DNA from: an uncultured Lachnospiraceae bacterium
Lineage (GTDB): Bacteria; Bacillota; Clostridia; Lachnospirales; Lachnospiraceae
NCBI GenBank assembly: GCA_910577825.1
Contig: CAJTOK010000003.1
Location: forward strand, 66,157-130,156
DNA: 64,000 bases
Direction of reading: 5' to 3'
This document shows positions 45,161-52,997 of the stretch, piece by piece (the stretch's first letter is position 1; the number at the start of each line of letters is the position of its first letter). The position numbers and the translations under genes are program-made. The notes beneath the pieces were generated by a model. It was not told where the DNA came from. It did not search any database and was given only the letters and a program-made list of their open reading frames with translations.

Positions 45161-45205
45161 ACCACCGGAAATAGTTTGTTAAGGGTTCTTTTTCCGGTGG
45201 TATTA
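45161..45205 (+). terminator. Terminator after cheA
   Basis: Perfect 11-base arms ACCACCGGAAA (45161-45171) and TTTCCGGTGGT (45191-45201), followed by ATTATTATA. Confidence 0.8.
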
Positions 45206-45276
45206 TTATAAAATATAGTGTAATGGCAATCCACAGGATTACCAGTGCATTATAACTGGAAAGAAGGGGCAGATAT

Positions 45277-46200
45277 ATGTTTTCAGAACAGGAACTGGGT
45301 GGGATTGTACAACAGATTACGCAGAATTATAAAAACGAAGAACTTTTTTATATTAAAAACGGGTGCTGTATGCCCGGCAGGGACTGTATAATACATATAA
45401 TATTAAAACTGCGGCAAATTATGTTTCCGGGATATTTTGATGATGAATATCTTGGCAGGACTGTTCCAGAGTATTTTGTAGGGCATAATATACTGCAAAT
45501 TTATGATGATTTACTGTACCAGGTGAAATCAGCGTTTATACAGGTATCAGAAGAGGATGTTACAGAGAAAGAGATTACAGCAAAATGTGAGAAGATATGT
45601 ATGGAATTTTTTTCCTCCCTTGGAAATATACAGAACATCCTTTTAAAAGATGTAGAGGCAGCATATAATGGCGACCCTGCTGCCAAGACAAAACAGGAGA
45701 TAATTTTCTGCTATCCGGGGCTTCTTGCAATATTTGTATACAGGATTGCACATGAACTGTACAAAATGGGTGTGCCGCTTATTCCACGTATTATGTCAGA
45801 GTATGCACACAGCCGTACTGGAATAGATATAAACCCTGGCGCCAGTATTGGTGAATATTTCTTTATAGACCACGGCACAGGCGTGGTAATAGGGGAAACT
45901 ACAATAATAGGCAATAATGTTAAAATATACCAGGGGGTAACACTTGGTGCGCTTTCAACAAGAAGCGGCCAGCTTCTGCGTGATATAAAAAGACATCCGA
46001 CTATTGAAGATAATGTAACAATCTATTCAAGCGCTTCAATACTTGGCGGTGAAACCGTAATAGGCAGGGGTTCAGTTATAGGGGGCAACGCCTTTATAAC
46101 AGAATCAGTGCCGCCAGGGACAAGGGTAAGTGTTAAGAATCCTGAACATACATTTACAGATAAAAGTGCAAGCTTATCAATTAATGAACTTTTTGATTAA
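45277..46200 (+). CDS. Serine O-acetyltransferase (EpsC/CysE type)
   Basis: Makes O-acetylserine for cysteine synthesis. It has 307 residues, the long EpsC-like form with a ~150-residue helical N-terminal domain. The C-terminal left-handed beta-helix is built from hexapeptide repeats (GIDINPGASIGEYFFIDHGTG, then VVIGETTIIGNNVKIYQGVTLG). The catalytic His/Asp pair is in FIDHGTG. GAAGAAGGGG-type ribosome binding site upstream. It stands alone between two terminators. The upstream GGCAATCC/GGATTACC dyad (about 45225-45243) might be an operator, but that is speculative. Confidence 0.92.
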   Translation: MFSEQELGGIVQQITQNYKNEELFYIKNGCCMPGRDCIIHIILKLRQIMFPGYFDDEYLGRTVPEYFVGHNILQIYDDLLYQVKSAFIQVSEEDVTEKEITAKCEKICMEFFSSLGNIQNILLKDVEAAYNGDPAAKTKQEIIFCYPGLLAIFVYRIAHELYKMGVPLIPRIMSEYAHSRTGIDINPGASIGEYFFIDHGTGVVIGETTIIGNNVKIYQGVTLGALSTRSGQLLRDIKRHPTIEDNVTIYSSASILGGETVIGRGSVIGGNAFITESVPPGTRVSVKNPEHTFTDKSASLSINELFD

Positions 46201-46222
46201 ATATATAAGTTTTAAACCTGCA

Positions 46223-46260
46223 GGTAAAGCATTGTCCATTTAAAAAGGCAGGCTTTACCC
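46223..46260 (+). terminator. Hairpin after serine acetyltransferase
   Basis: GGTAAAGC (46223-46230) and GCTTTACC (46252-46259) are perfect arms. No T-run follows, so this is a weak terminator. Confidence 0.45.
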
Positions 46261-46288
46261 GCATATAATACAGGAACGGGGACTGGTA

Positions 46289-46969
46289 ATGAAATACGAT
46301 TGTCTTGTTATAGATGATGAGAAAATGCTTGCAGACAGTACAGCACAGTATTTTAACCTTTTTGGCGTTAAAACAGCTGTTGTATACAGTGCCAGCGGGT
46401 GCAGGGATTTTTTTAAACAGGATACAGCAGGGCTTATACTGCTTGATATTAACCTTGGCAGCAGCAGTGGTTTTGAATTATGCAAAGAACTCCGTGTGAA
46501 AACAGATATCCCTATTTTATTTATATCTGCAAGGACAAGTGATGATGATAAAATTGCCGCCTTGGGCATTGGCGGTGATGATTATATACAGAAACCATAT
46601 TCACTTAGCGTACTTCTTGCCAAAGTAAAAGTAGTATTAAAACGTTATGGAGGAAGTACAGGCAACGGGTATTCTGATGGCAGGCTTAGCATTAGTTTTG
46701 ATTCAATGCAGGTATTAGTTGAAGGAAAACCTGTTAAGCTTACACAGCTTGAATTTAAGCTGTTATCTTATCTTGTTAAAAATGAAAATAAAGTAGTTTC
46801 CAAACAGGAGCTTTTTGAAAATGTATGGGAGGATAAATTTACAGGCGACGGGACACTTAATGTACATATACGCAGGATACGTGAAGCCATTGAGCGTGAA
46901 CCGGGAAATCCTGGATATATTATTACCATCTGGGGCGGCGGCTATAAGTTTTGTGGGGAAAAACAATGA
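46289..46969 (+). CDS. OmpR-family response regulator (ABC transporter control)
   Basis: Response regulator of 226 residues. Receiver with D9/D10, phospho-acceptor D53 (LLDINLGS) and a QKPYS switch segment. The winged helix ends in TIWGGGYKFCGEKQ. The kinase start overlaps its stop (ATGA). The transporter genes 2 kb downstream have a promoter with phased repeats suited to an OmpR-type dimer, so this regulator is their most likely controller. Confidence 0.93.
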   Translation: MKYDCLVIDDEKMLADSTAQYFNLFGVKTAVVYSASGCRDFFKQDTAGLILLDINLGSSSGFELCKELRVKTDIPILFISARTSDDDKIAALGIGGDDYIQKPYSLSVLLAKVKVVLKRYGGSTGNGYSDGRLSISFDSMQVLVEGKPVKLTQLEFKLLSYLVKNENKVVSKQELFENVWEDKFTGDGTLNVHIRRIREAIEREPGNPGYIITIWGGGYKFCGEKQ

Positions 46970-48231
46970 AAAAAAGTATATTTTTAACCAGCCTTGTATT
47001 TGCATTTATAGCAGAGATTACTATGCTGGTTATTTTTACTGTGCAAAAAACTGAAAACTGGCAGGATGCTGTTGTGGTAAATGAAATAGTACAATCAGTA
47101 AAAAAGAACTGGGATAAAATAAGGGATTATAAAGACAGTACAGGCAAAGATTATACTGTGGTTAATAATAATGGGACGGTTTTGTACAGTACAGGGGAAG
47201 GGATTAGCAGAAGCATAAACGAAGCCATAATACACAGGGATACAATTCTTGATATAGAAAAAGACGGCGGTATTGCAGGGAAAGTAATTATTTATAATAA
47301 CAGTGCACAGGAAATAAAATTATGGAAGCGTAAGGTATTTACTATAATGCCAGCTGCGGTTTTTATACAATTTATTGTATGCCTGGCCTGCATTATTTAT
47401 TTAAAATATACTATAATCAGGCCATTTTATAAAATGAAAAGTTTTGCAGAGCGCATTGCAGGCGGCAACCTTGATATTCCGCTTGAAATGGACAAGCAGA
47501 ATCTCTTTGGTGCATTTACAGAAAGTTTTGACATTATGCGTGCAGAACTTAAAAGGGCACAGGCAGCAGAAGCAGAGGCAAATGCAAGTAAAAAAGAACT
47601 TGTTGCAAATCTTTCACATGATATTAAAACACCAGTTGCAAGCATTAAAGCAGCTTCAGAACTGGGCGCTGCACTTGCAAATGAGGACAGTATAAAGGAA
47701 AGCTATTTGCAGATTGAACATAAAGCAGACCAGATAAATACACTGGTAAATAATCTTTTTACAGCAACACTTGAGGAATTAAAACAGCTTAGCGTATCAC
47801 CATCTGATATAGACAGCAGGGAATTAAAAAAGATGCTGGAATGTTCAGATTACCTGCATTATGCAGATATCCATAATATTCCAGAATGTATTTTATATGC
47901 AGACAAACTCCGTTTACAGCAGGTATTTGACAATATTTTTGCTAATTCCTACAAATATGTAAACACAAAAATAGATGTGAAAGTTTTAATGGAAGAGGAG
48001 AAGCTTAAAATAATTATAGAAGATTATGGCGGTGGTGTAAAAGAAGAAGAACTGCCATTCTTAAAGAATAAATTCAGGCGTGGCAGCAATACAGCACATA
48101 TTGAAGGGGCCGGTCTCGGGCTTTACATATCTGATTATTTTATGGGGGAAATGAATGGAAGGCTTATTACCAGAAATGGAAAAAACGGGCTGGAAGTAAC
48201 AGTAGTTATACCTTTAAGTGGTGGCATTTAA
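46966..48231 (+). CDS. Sensor histidine kinase (ABC transporter control)
   Basis: Kinase of 421 residues. TM1 (about 5-25), external domain of ~105 residues, TM2 (about 128-148), HAMP, HisKA box LSHDIKTPVAS with H218, and ATPase domain with N box (FDNIFANSYKY) and GAGLGLYISDY. The ATG chosen overlaps the regulator stop and follows GGGG at eight bases. Kinases of this kind beside MacB- or BceAB-like transporters often sense peptide antibiotics or envelope stress, but this one has a larger external domain than BceS. Confidence 0.93.
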   Translation: MKKSIFLTSLVFAFIAEITMLVIFTVQKTENWQDAVVVNEIVQSVKKNWDKIRDYKDSTGKDYTVVNNNGTVLYSTGEGISRSINEAIIHRDTILDIEKDGGIAGKVIIYNNSAQEIKLWKRKVFTIMPAAVFIQFIVCLACIIYLKYTIIRPFYKMKSFAERIAGGNLDIPLEMDKQNLFGAFTESFDIMRAELKRAQAAEAEANASKKELVANLSHDIKTPVASIKAASELGAALANEDSIKESYLQIEHKADQINTLVNNLFTATLEELKQLSVSPSDIDSRELKKMLECSDYLHYADIHNIPECILYADKLRLQQVFDNIFANSYKYVNTKIDVKVLMEEEKLKIIIEDYGGGVKEEELPFLKNKFRRGSNTAHIEGAGLGLYISDYFMGEMNGRLITRNGKNGLEVTVVIPLSGGI

Positions 48232-48242
48232 TTAAAAAATAT

Positions 48243-48280
48243 ACAGCCATTATTTTTGTACAATGGCTGTTATTTATTTT
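48243..48280. terminator. Bidirectional terminator between kinase and toxin-antitoxin genes
   Basis: Arms ACAGCCATT (48243-48251) and AATGGCTGT (48262-48270). A T-rich tract follows on plus, and a T-run (revcomp of 48234-48240) follows on minus. It serves the converging transcripts. Confidence 0.8.
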
Positions 48281-48300
48281 ACCAGAGGACTATAGTCCTG

Positions 48301-48519
48301 TTATTCCCAGTTTATATCACTTTCTTTAGTAAATTCATGGCACTCTGGGTTATTTTCAATTTCATCCAGCATATGAAGGTCAGTTTCATCAGGTAATTCC
48401 TCTCTTATATCATTCCATGAAGGCAGAAATTTTCTCAAAATAAGATTCCATACTATTTCTGCATCATTATCATCCATTACATTAACAGCATTGATAATTT
48501 TTTCTTTAACCATTGTCAT
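48301..48519 (-). CDS. Probable antitoxin or partner of RelE-like toxin
   Basis: Acidic protein of 72 residues starting MTMVKEKIINAVNVM, with a helical, Asp/Glu-rich sequence and no recognisable DNA-binding motif. The ATG follows the toxin stop by four bases, and AAGGAGGGA at the end of the toxin gene is its ribosome binding site. A longer upstream reading (to 48594) only overlaps the toxin frame and is not supported. The toxin-first order is the HigBA/RelE-type inverse order. The antitoxin role is inferred from position, size and charge. Confidence 0.65.
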   Translation of the reverse strand: MTMVKEKIINAVNVMDDNDAEIVWNLILRKFLPSWNDIREELPDETDLHMLDEIENNPECHEFTKESDINWE

Positions 48520-48523
48520 GTAA

Positions 48524-48760
48524 TTATCCCTCCTTATAAACCTGTCCACGGTTTCCAATGCGTGATATGTATAATATATTGCCGTTTCTGTCAAAAATAA
48601 TTCTAAAATTTCCTACCCTCAGGCGGTAGCCGCTTTTCCCTTGTAACTTTATTACATCACCTGTGGGAAGGCTGTGGATAGCAGTTAAAATTCTATTTCT
48701 AGCAGACAAGCTTTGCTTTTTTAAGAATTTTTCTGCTTGTTTTGAAAAATAAATTTCCAG
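48524..48760 (-). CDS. RelE/ParE-superfamily mRNA-interferase-like toxin
   Basis: Toxin-like protein. From CTG at 48760 the reading LEIYFSKQAEKFLKKQ gives the typical RelE N-terminus, and the rest (RILTAIHSLPTGDVIKL, GYRLRVGNFRIIFDRNGN, LYISRIGNRGQVY) is a complete RelE/YafQ core of 78 residues. AAGGTGG lies four bases before the CTG. No in-frame ATG or GTG is present upstream; TTG at 48709 would drop the first strand and helix. The family cleaves mRNA on the ribosome. Confidence 0.7.
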   Translation of the reverse strand: MEIYFSKQAEKFLKKQSLSARNRILTAIHSLPTGDVIKLQGKSGYRLRVGNFRIIFDRNGNILYISRIGNRGQVYKEG

Positions 48761-48804
48761 AAAGCCACCTTCATTCTTTATTTTATAATGTATTTTCTTT
48801 ATTT

Positions 48805-48833
48805 AGATTAACATTATAAAAAAAGGAAGTCAA
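48805..48833 (-). promoter_or_regulatory. Promoter for toxin-antitoxin pair
   Basis: On the minus strand TTGACT (48833-48828), 17-base spacer, TAATCT (48810-48805). TSS would be ~40 bases before the CTG start. Confidence 0.5.
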
Positions 48834-48883
48834 GAAAAAGTTCTGGCATATGGCAGCAGGTTTATTGGACGGCATTTTATAAA

Positions 48884-48946
48884 TTTAAAGATTTAAGGAA
48901 TAGTTAAGGATTACCTAAAGACATTTAAGGATTTGAAATGTAGAAT
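48884..48946 (+). promoter_or_regulatory. Phased repeats and promoter before ABC transporter
   Basis: Related octamers TTTAAAGA (48884), TTTAAGGA (48892), GTTAAGGA (48903), CCTAAAGA (48914) and TTTAAGGA (48924) are spaced 8, 11, 11 and 10 bases. The last ends ten bases before a -10-like TAGAAT (48941-48946). Repeats on one helix face replacing the -35 are typical for activation by OmpR/PhoB-type regulators. Confidence 0.65.
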
Positions 48947-48981
48947 AGGACTTGTAAAAATCATAACAGGAGGGTTTTCTT

Positions 48982-49740
48982 ATGGAGGAAATACTTTTAA
49001 AAACTGAGAAATTAAGCAAGTCTTTTTCTAGTGGCGGGACTTTGCAGCATGTTCTTAAAAACATTGATTTAGAGCTTTATAAAGGCAGTTTTACTGTAAT
49101 AATGGGGGCAAGCGGTGCAGGGAAGTCAACGCTTTTATATGCACTTTCAGGCATGGATACACCTTCACTTGGAAAAATTACATTTGGGGATGAAGTCATA
49201 TCTGGTTTGACGCAAGACAGGCTTGCAATGTTCCGGCGGAAACATTGTGGCTTCGTATTCCAGCAGATTTACCTGCTTGATGGCATGAGTGTAATGGATA
49301 ATGTACTTTCAGCAGGATTTCTTGCTAATAAAGATAGGAAAGGGATTATAAAACGTGCCAGGGAATTATTCAGTGCCGTGGATATTCCAGAGGAAACACA
49401 GAAAAAATTCCCTTCACAGATTTCAGGAGGTGAAGCACAGAGGGCAGGAATTGTCCGGGCATTAATAAATTCCCCTGAAATACTTTTTGCAGATGAGCCG
49501 ACAGGGGCGCTTAATTCAAAAACAGGTCTTGATGTACTTGACACATTTACCAGATTTAATGAACAGGGGCAAAGCATCGTTATGGTAACACATGATATGC
49601 GTTCTGCAAGGCGTGGCGACCGGGTTTTATATTTAAAGGACGGGATGGTTTTAGGGGAATGTAACCTTGGGAAATACAGGCACGGGGACGGGGAGAGGCA
49701 TAAAAAGCTGTCATTTTTCCTTACAGAAATGGGGTGGTAA
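48982..49740 (+). CDS. ABC transporter ATP-binding protein (MacB/LolD/BceA type)
   Basis: ATPase of 252 residues. Walker A GASGAGKST, Q-loop FQQIYLL, signature SGGEAQRAGIVRAL and Walker B ILFADEPTGALNS are those of the LolD/MacB/BceA subfamily. A C-terminal basic extension follows. GGAGG lies eight bases upstream. The permease starts two bases after its stop. Family members export peptides or lipoproteins or serve in resistance to cell-wall-active peptides. Confidence 0.95.
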   Translation: MEEILLKTEKLSKSFSSGGTLQHVLKNIDLELYKGSFTVIMGASGAGKSTLLYALSGMDTPSLGKITFGDEVISGLTQDRLAMFRRKHCGFVFQQIYLLDGMSVMDNVLSAGFLANKDRKGIIKRARELFSAVDIPEETQKKFPSQISGGEAQRAGIVRALINSPEILFADEPTGALNSKTGLDVLDTFTRFNEQGQSIVMVTHDMRSARRGDRVLYLKDGMVLGECNLGKYRHGDGERHKKLSFFLTEMGW

Positions 49741-49742
49741 AT

Positions 49743-52085
49743 ATGAAGAAATATTTTTTAATTGCACGTTCCAACCTGCGCAGGACAAAAGGACAGACAG
49801 TTGCAACCGCTGTTCTTGTATTTATTACAGCATTAATGTTAAATTTATGGCTTATGCTGTCTATGGACTATAAAAGTAATTTTAACCGTTACCATGACAA
49901 ACTGAATGCAGGACATGTTACACTTGCAGTTGGAAGCAGTGACAATAAATTGAAAAATTTCATTTCAAAAACACTGGATAATGACAGCCGTACAACACAA
50001 TATTGTATAAGTGATGCGTTTGCCAATAATGCTTCTTTTGGCTATAATGGCGGTGAAATAAGTACAAGTTTTGTATTTCTTAACAAGCAGGAAGCAATAA
50101 ACCGTACAGTAGAAAAAATAGAAATTGTAGAGGATAGCAGCTATAAAAGCGGCATATATCTTCCAGTCCTTTATTCTACAGATAAAAATATCCAGCCTGG
50201 AAAGAAAATAAGCCTTAAAATTGGAAATATTACAGCTGATTATACAATATGCGGATTTATAAACTCTGTAATGGCAGGTTCACATAATTGTATAATGTGT
50301 ACTGCTTTACTTACAGATGATAAATATAAAGAACTTGAAGAAAAGGAATGGACACGCAAAGCACTTTTTACTTCTGTAAGGATAAAGGATAAAACAGAAA
50401 GTGATGATTTTGAGGCGTCACTTAAAAACAGTATAACTTCGGAGTATCCAGGAATAGACACTGCAAGTAATTCTTATATACTGGTATCTTCTTCACGTTA
50501 TATTTCACAGATGATATGTTCAGGCATTATATGTGTAATGGCATTTATGACAGCTTTTATTGCATTTGTAGTAATTTCATCCAATGTAATAAACTATATA
50601 CAGAAAAACATGAAAAATATAGGGGTATTAAAGGCTGGGGGTTATAAAAGCAGCCAGATTATCTGTACACTTTTAATACAGTTTCTTTATGTAACGCTAT
50701 TAACCTCGGCAGCGGGCGCAGGCTTTTCTTACTGTCTTTTTCCTTATATAAATACTATGATGGCTTCACAGACCGGCATACCATATAAAATAAAATTTCT
50801 GCCGCTGCCTTTCCTGCTTGCTATTGCATTTATAGCAGGGACTGTATTTGCCGCTGTATGGTTTTCATCACACAGAATTAAGAAAATAGAGCCTGTAGTT
50901 GCAATACGCCAGGGTATACAGACACATAACTTTAAACGTAACCATATACCACTTGAAAATACACATATGCCGTTAAATACTGCACTTGCACTTAAAACAA
51001 CATTTTCGGGAATTAAACAAAATATTATAGTATGTACCACAATGCTTGTACTTTCACTTGTTATAGTATTTTCAGGGCTTATGATAGCAAATGTAATTGT
51101 AGATATGGAACCATTTATAAATATGGTGGCAGGAGAAACGTCAGATTCTTCTATTAGTATACCCGCAGATTCCAGTGAACGGTTTTTACAAATAATAGAG
51201 AAAGATAAACGTGTAGAAAAAATATATTTTTATTATACAGTTGAAACAAGACATAGTGGTAATGCTGTTTTAATGGCAACATTATCAGATGATTTTTCAA
51301 AACTTAATAACCAGGATATCTGTATAGAGGGAAGATTTCCAAAATATGATAATGAAACAGCAGTTGCTGCAAAATATGCAAAAGAAAAAAATTTAAAAAT
51401 TGGCAGTGAAATTATGCTGGAAGCAGATGGCAAAGAGGAAAAATATATAATTTCAGGATTTACACAGATAAGCAATAACCTTGGAAAAGATTGTATGCTT
51501 ACATGTGATGGCTATAAACGTATGGCAGGACTTGTAAATGAATGTTATTCTGTAAACCTGGAAGACGGTACAGATATTGATAAATTTAATAAAGAAATAG
51601 CGGACAAAATAGGCAATGGCGTACAGTCTGTAAATATTAAAGCAGTAATAGACAGTACAGCAACAGTTTATGTTTCACTTATGGCAATTATTGTAGCTGG
51701 TATTATTATATTAAGTTTAATAATAGTTATATTTGTAATGTATCTTCTTGTAAGGACAATGCTTAATAATAAAAAACGTGACTACGGGATTATGAAAGCA
51801 GCTGGTTTTACCACAGGACAGCTTATATTCCAGACTGCAGCAAGCTTTATGCCAGCTGTAATAATATCAACAGCAGCAGGGATTATATTAAGTTCATTTA
51901 TTATAAACCCGCTTGTAGCTTTCTTTTTAAATGGAATAGGAATTGTAAAATGTACATTTAAAGTTCCAGTAGCGTTTAATATTGCGGCAGGAACAGGGCT
52001 TGTTATATTTACATTTCTGGCAGTGTGCGTAATGTCATTTAAAATCAGGAAAAATGCGCCAGTGGCATTAATGGCGGGGGAATAA
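49743..52085 (+). CDS. FtsX-like ABC permease
   Basis: Permease of 780 residues. A first membrane segment (about 17-37) and a ~200-residue external domain lead to two FtsX-type membrane blocks (about 255-390 and 640-770). A second external domain (about 450-620) lies between them. The K-A-G-x-x motif in IGVLKAGGYKSSQI and its partner GIMKAAGFTTGQ are typical coupling helices. The ATG follows GGGGTGG; a GTG three codons earlier would overlap the ATPase gene. The duplicated architecture resembles MacB-like exporters without the ATPase fused, rather than the ten-helix BceB. Confidence 0.93.
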   Translation: MKKYFLIARSNLRRTKGQTVATAVLVFITALMLNLWLMLSMDYKSNFNRYHDKLNAGHVTLAVGSSDNKLKNFISKTLDNDSRTTQYCISDAFANNASFGYNGGEISTSFVFLNKQEAINRTVEKIEIVEDSSYKSGIYLPVLYSTDKNIQPGKKISLKIGNITADYTICGFINSVMAGSHNCIMCTALLTDDKYKELEEKEWTRKALFTSVRIKDKTESDDFEASLKNSITSEYPGIDTASNSYILVSSSRYISQMICSGIICVMAFMTAFIAFVVISSNVINYIQKNMKNIGVLKAGGYKSSQIICTLLIQFLYVTLLTSAAGAGFSYCLFPYINTMMASQTGIPYKIKFLPLPFLLAIAFIAGTVFAAVWFSSHRIKKIEPVVAIRQGIQTHNFKRNHIPLENTHMPLNTALALKTTFSGIKQNIIVCTTMLVLSLVIVFSGLMIANVIVDMEPFINMVAGETSDSSISIPADSSERFLQIIEKDKRVEKIYFYYTVETRHSGNAVLMATLSDDFSKLNNQDICIEGRFPKYDNETAVAAKYAKEKNLKIGSEIMLEADGKEEKYIISGFTQISNNLGKDCMLTCDGYKRMAGLVNECYSVNLEDGTDIDKFNKEIADKIGNGVQSVNIKAVIDSTATVYVSLMAIIVAGIIILSLIIVIFVMYLLVRTMLNNKKRDYGIMKAAGFTTGQLIFQTAASFMPAVIISTAAGIILSSFIINPLVAFFLNGIGIVKCTFKVPVAFNIAAGTGLVIFTFLAVCVMSFKIRKNAPVALMAGE

Positions 52086-52110
52086 AAAATATAGGGAAAG
52101 AGCATTGCCG

Positions 52111-52168
52111 GAACGGTACGAGGATATTTTACCAGCAGATTTATTCTGTGGAAGCCGTACCGGAGGTT
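52111..52168 (+). terminator. Hairpin after FtsX-like permease
   Basis: CGGTACG (52114-52120) pairs with CGTACCG (52156-52162), flanked by GAAC/GTTC, then TTTCT. It lies between converging genes. Confidence 0.55.
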
Positions 52169-52172
52169 CTTT

Positions 52173-52721
52173 CTAAATCCCCAGTGAAGAAAGACTAATT
52201 GAGAATCCTGGGTAAATACCAACGGGGATATTATCAGCAAACTGGTATATAAGAGGGCTTTCATCATGCTCCATGTCATATACAACAGTAGTACGCTTAT
52301 ATGGGTCAACAATCCAGTATTCCCTTACTCCTGCTTCCTGGTATAAAGCTAATTTTGTATAATAGTCCATTTTTTTAGTAGCAGGTGATATAATTTCTAT
52401 AATCCAGTCAGGTGCACCATTACATCCTTTGCTGTTTATTTTATCTTTATCACATATTACAGAAATATCAGGTTCAAGATATTTTGTATCATCAGCAAAA
52501 AGAAAAACAGAAAACGGTGCAGGAAAAACTTCACATATTCCATTATTTTGCCGTATATAAATATTAATTTCAGTATTAATAAAATTCAATATCCTTTGGT
52601 GGTTTGTATTATGAGGGGACATATAATAAATCTGCCCATCAATCAGTTCTGCGCGCTCTCCGTTTTTTAAATTGTAAATATCATCAATATTATAGAACTT
52701 CTCTTGTGCTAATGATGGCAT
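52173..52721 (-). CDS. Uma2-family endonuclease-like protein
   Basis: Intact DUF820/Uma2 protein of 182 residues, a PD-(D/E)XK restriction-like fold. GERAELIDGQIYYM near the start, EPDISVICD (active-site Asp), DWIIEIISPAT (E-x-I, catalytic Glu region), KMDYYTKLALYQEAGVREYWIVDP are all present. The start follows AAGGAAG by eight bases. The family is multi-copy in cyanobacteria and in some Firmicutes with unknown function. A decayed paralogue is at 12971-13388. Confidence 0.88.
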   Translation of the reverse strand: MPSLAQEKFYNIDDIYNLKNGERAELIDGQIYYMSPHNTNHQRILNFINTEINIYIRQNNGICEVFPAPFSVFLFADDTKYLEPDISVICDKDKINSKGCNGAPDWIIEIISPATKKMDYYTKLALYQEAGVREYWIVDPYKRTTVVYDMEHDESPLIYQFADNIPVGIYPGFSISLSSLGI

Positions 52722-52880
52722 TTGGAACACTTCCTTTCATTTTAAAATCCGTACTTCTGTTACAGGAAACAACATAATAAATCATAACATATTTTAGTCC
52801 ATATTGCTACAATGAGGACCAAAAAACCACGTCCATTTTATAAATTCTGGTAATTTCTATTGTCTGTTTTTGTGGGAACG

Positions 52881-52899
52881 GACTGTCTGGACACAATGC
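52881..52899. repeat. Dispersed 19-base motif
   Basis: GACTGTCTGGACACAATGC differs at one base from 31290-31308. The rest of the 52722-52997 gap shows no gene; it also shares short words TTACAGGAAACAA and GCTACAATGA with structured element A. Confidence 0.6.
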
Positions 52900-52922
52900 G
52901 GTTTAACTAAGGACTATTTAAT

Positions 52923-52963
52923 AATAATACCTCCTCAATAAAACTGGAAGAGGAGGTATTATT
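52923..52963 (-). terminator. Terminator of the LRR gene pair
   Basis: Perfect 14-base arms AATAATACCTCCTC (52923-52936) and GAGGAGGTATTATT (52950-52963). T/A-rich on both sides, so it can work both ways; it follows the minus-strand LRR genes. Confidence 0.8.
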
Positions 52964-52997
52964 TTATATATTGCTAATTCCCAGATATTGTATATTA

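Noticed and set aside
45206..45276. T-box or SAM riboswitch before the serine acetyltransferase gene
   Set aside because: The leader is only about 70 bases after the cheA terminator and shows no T-box sequence or riboswitch core.
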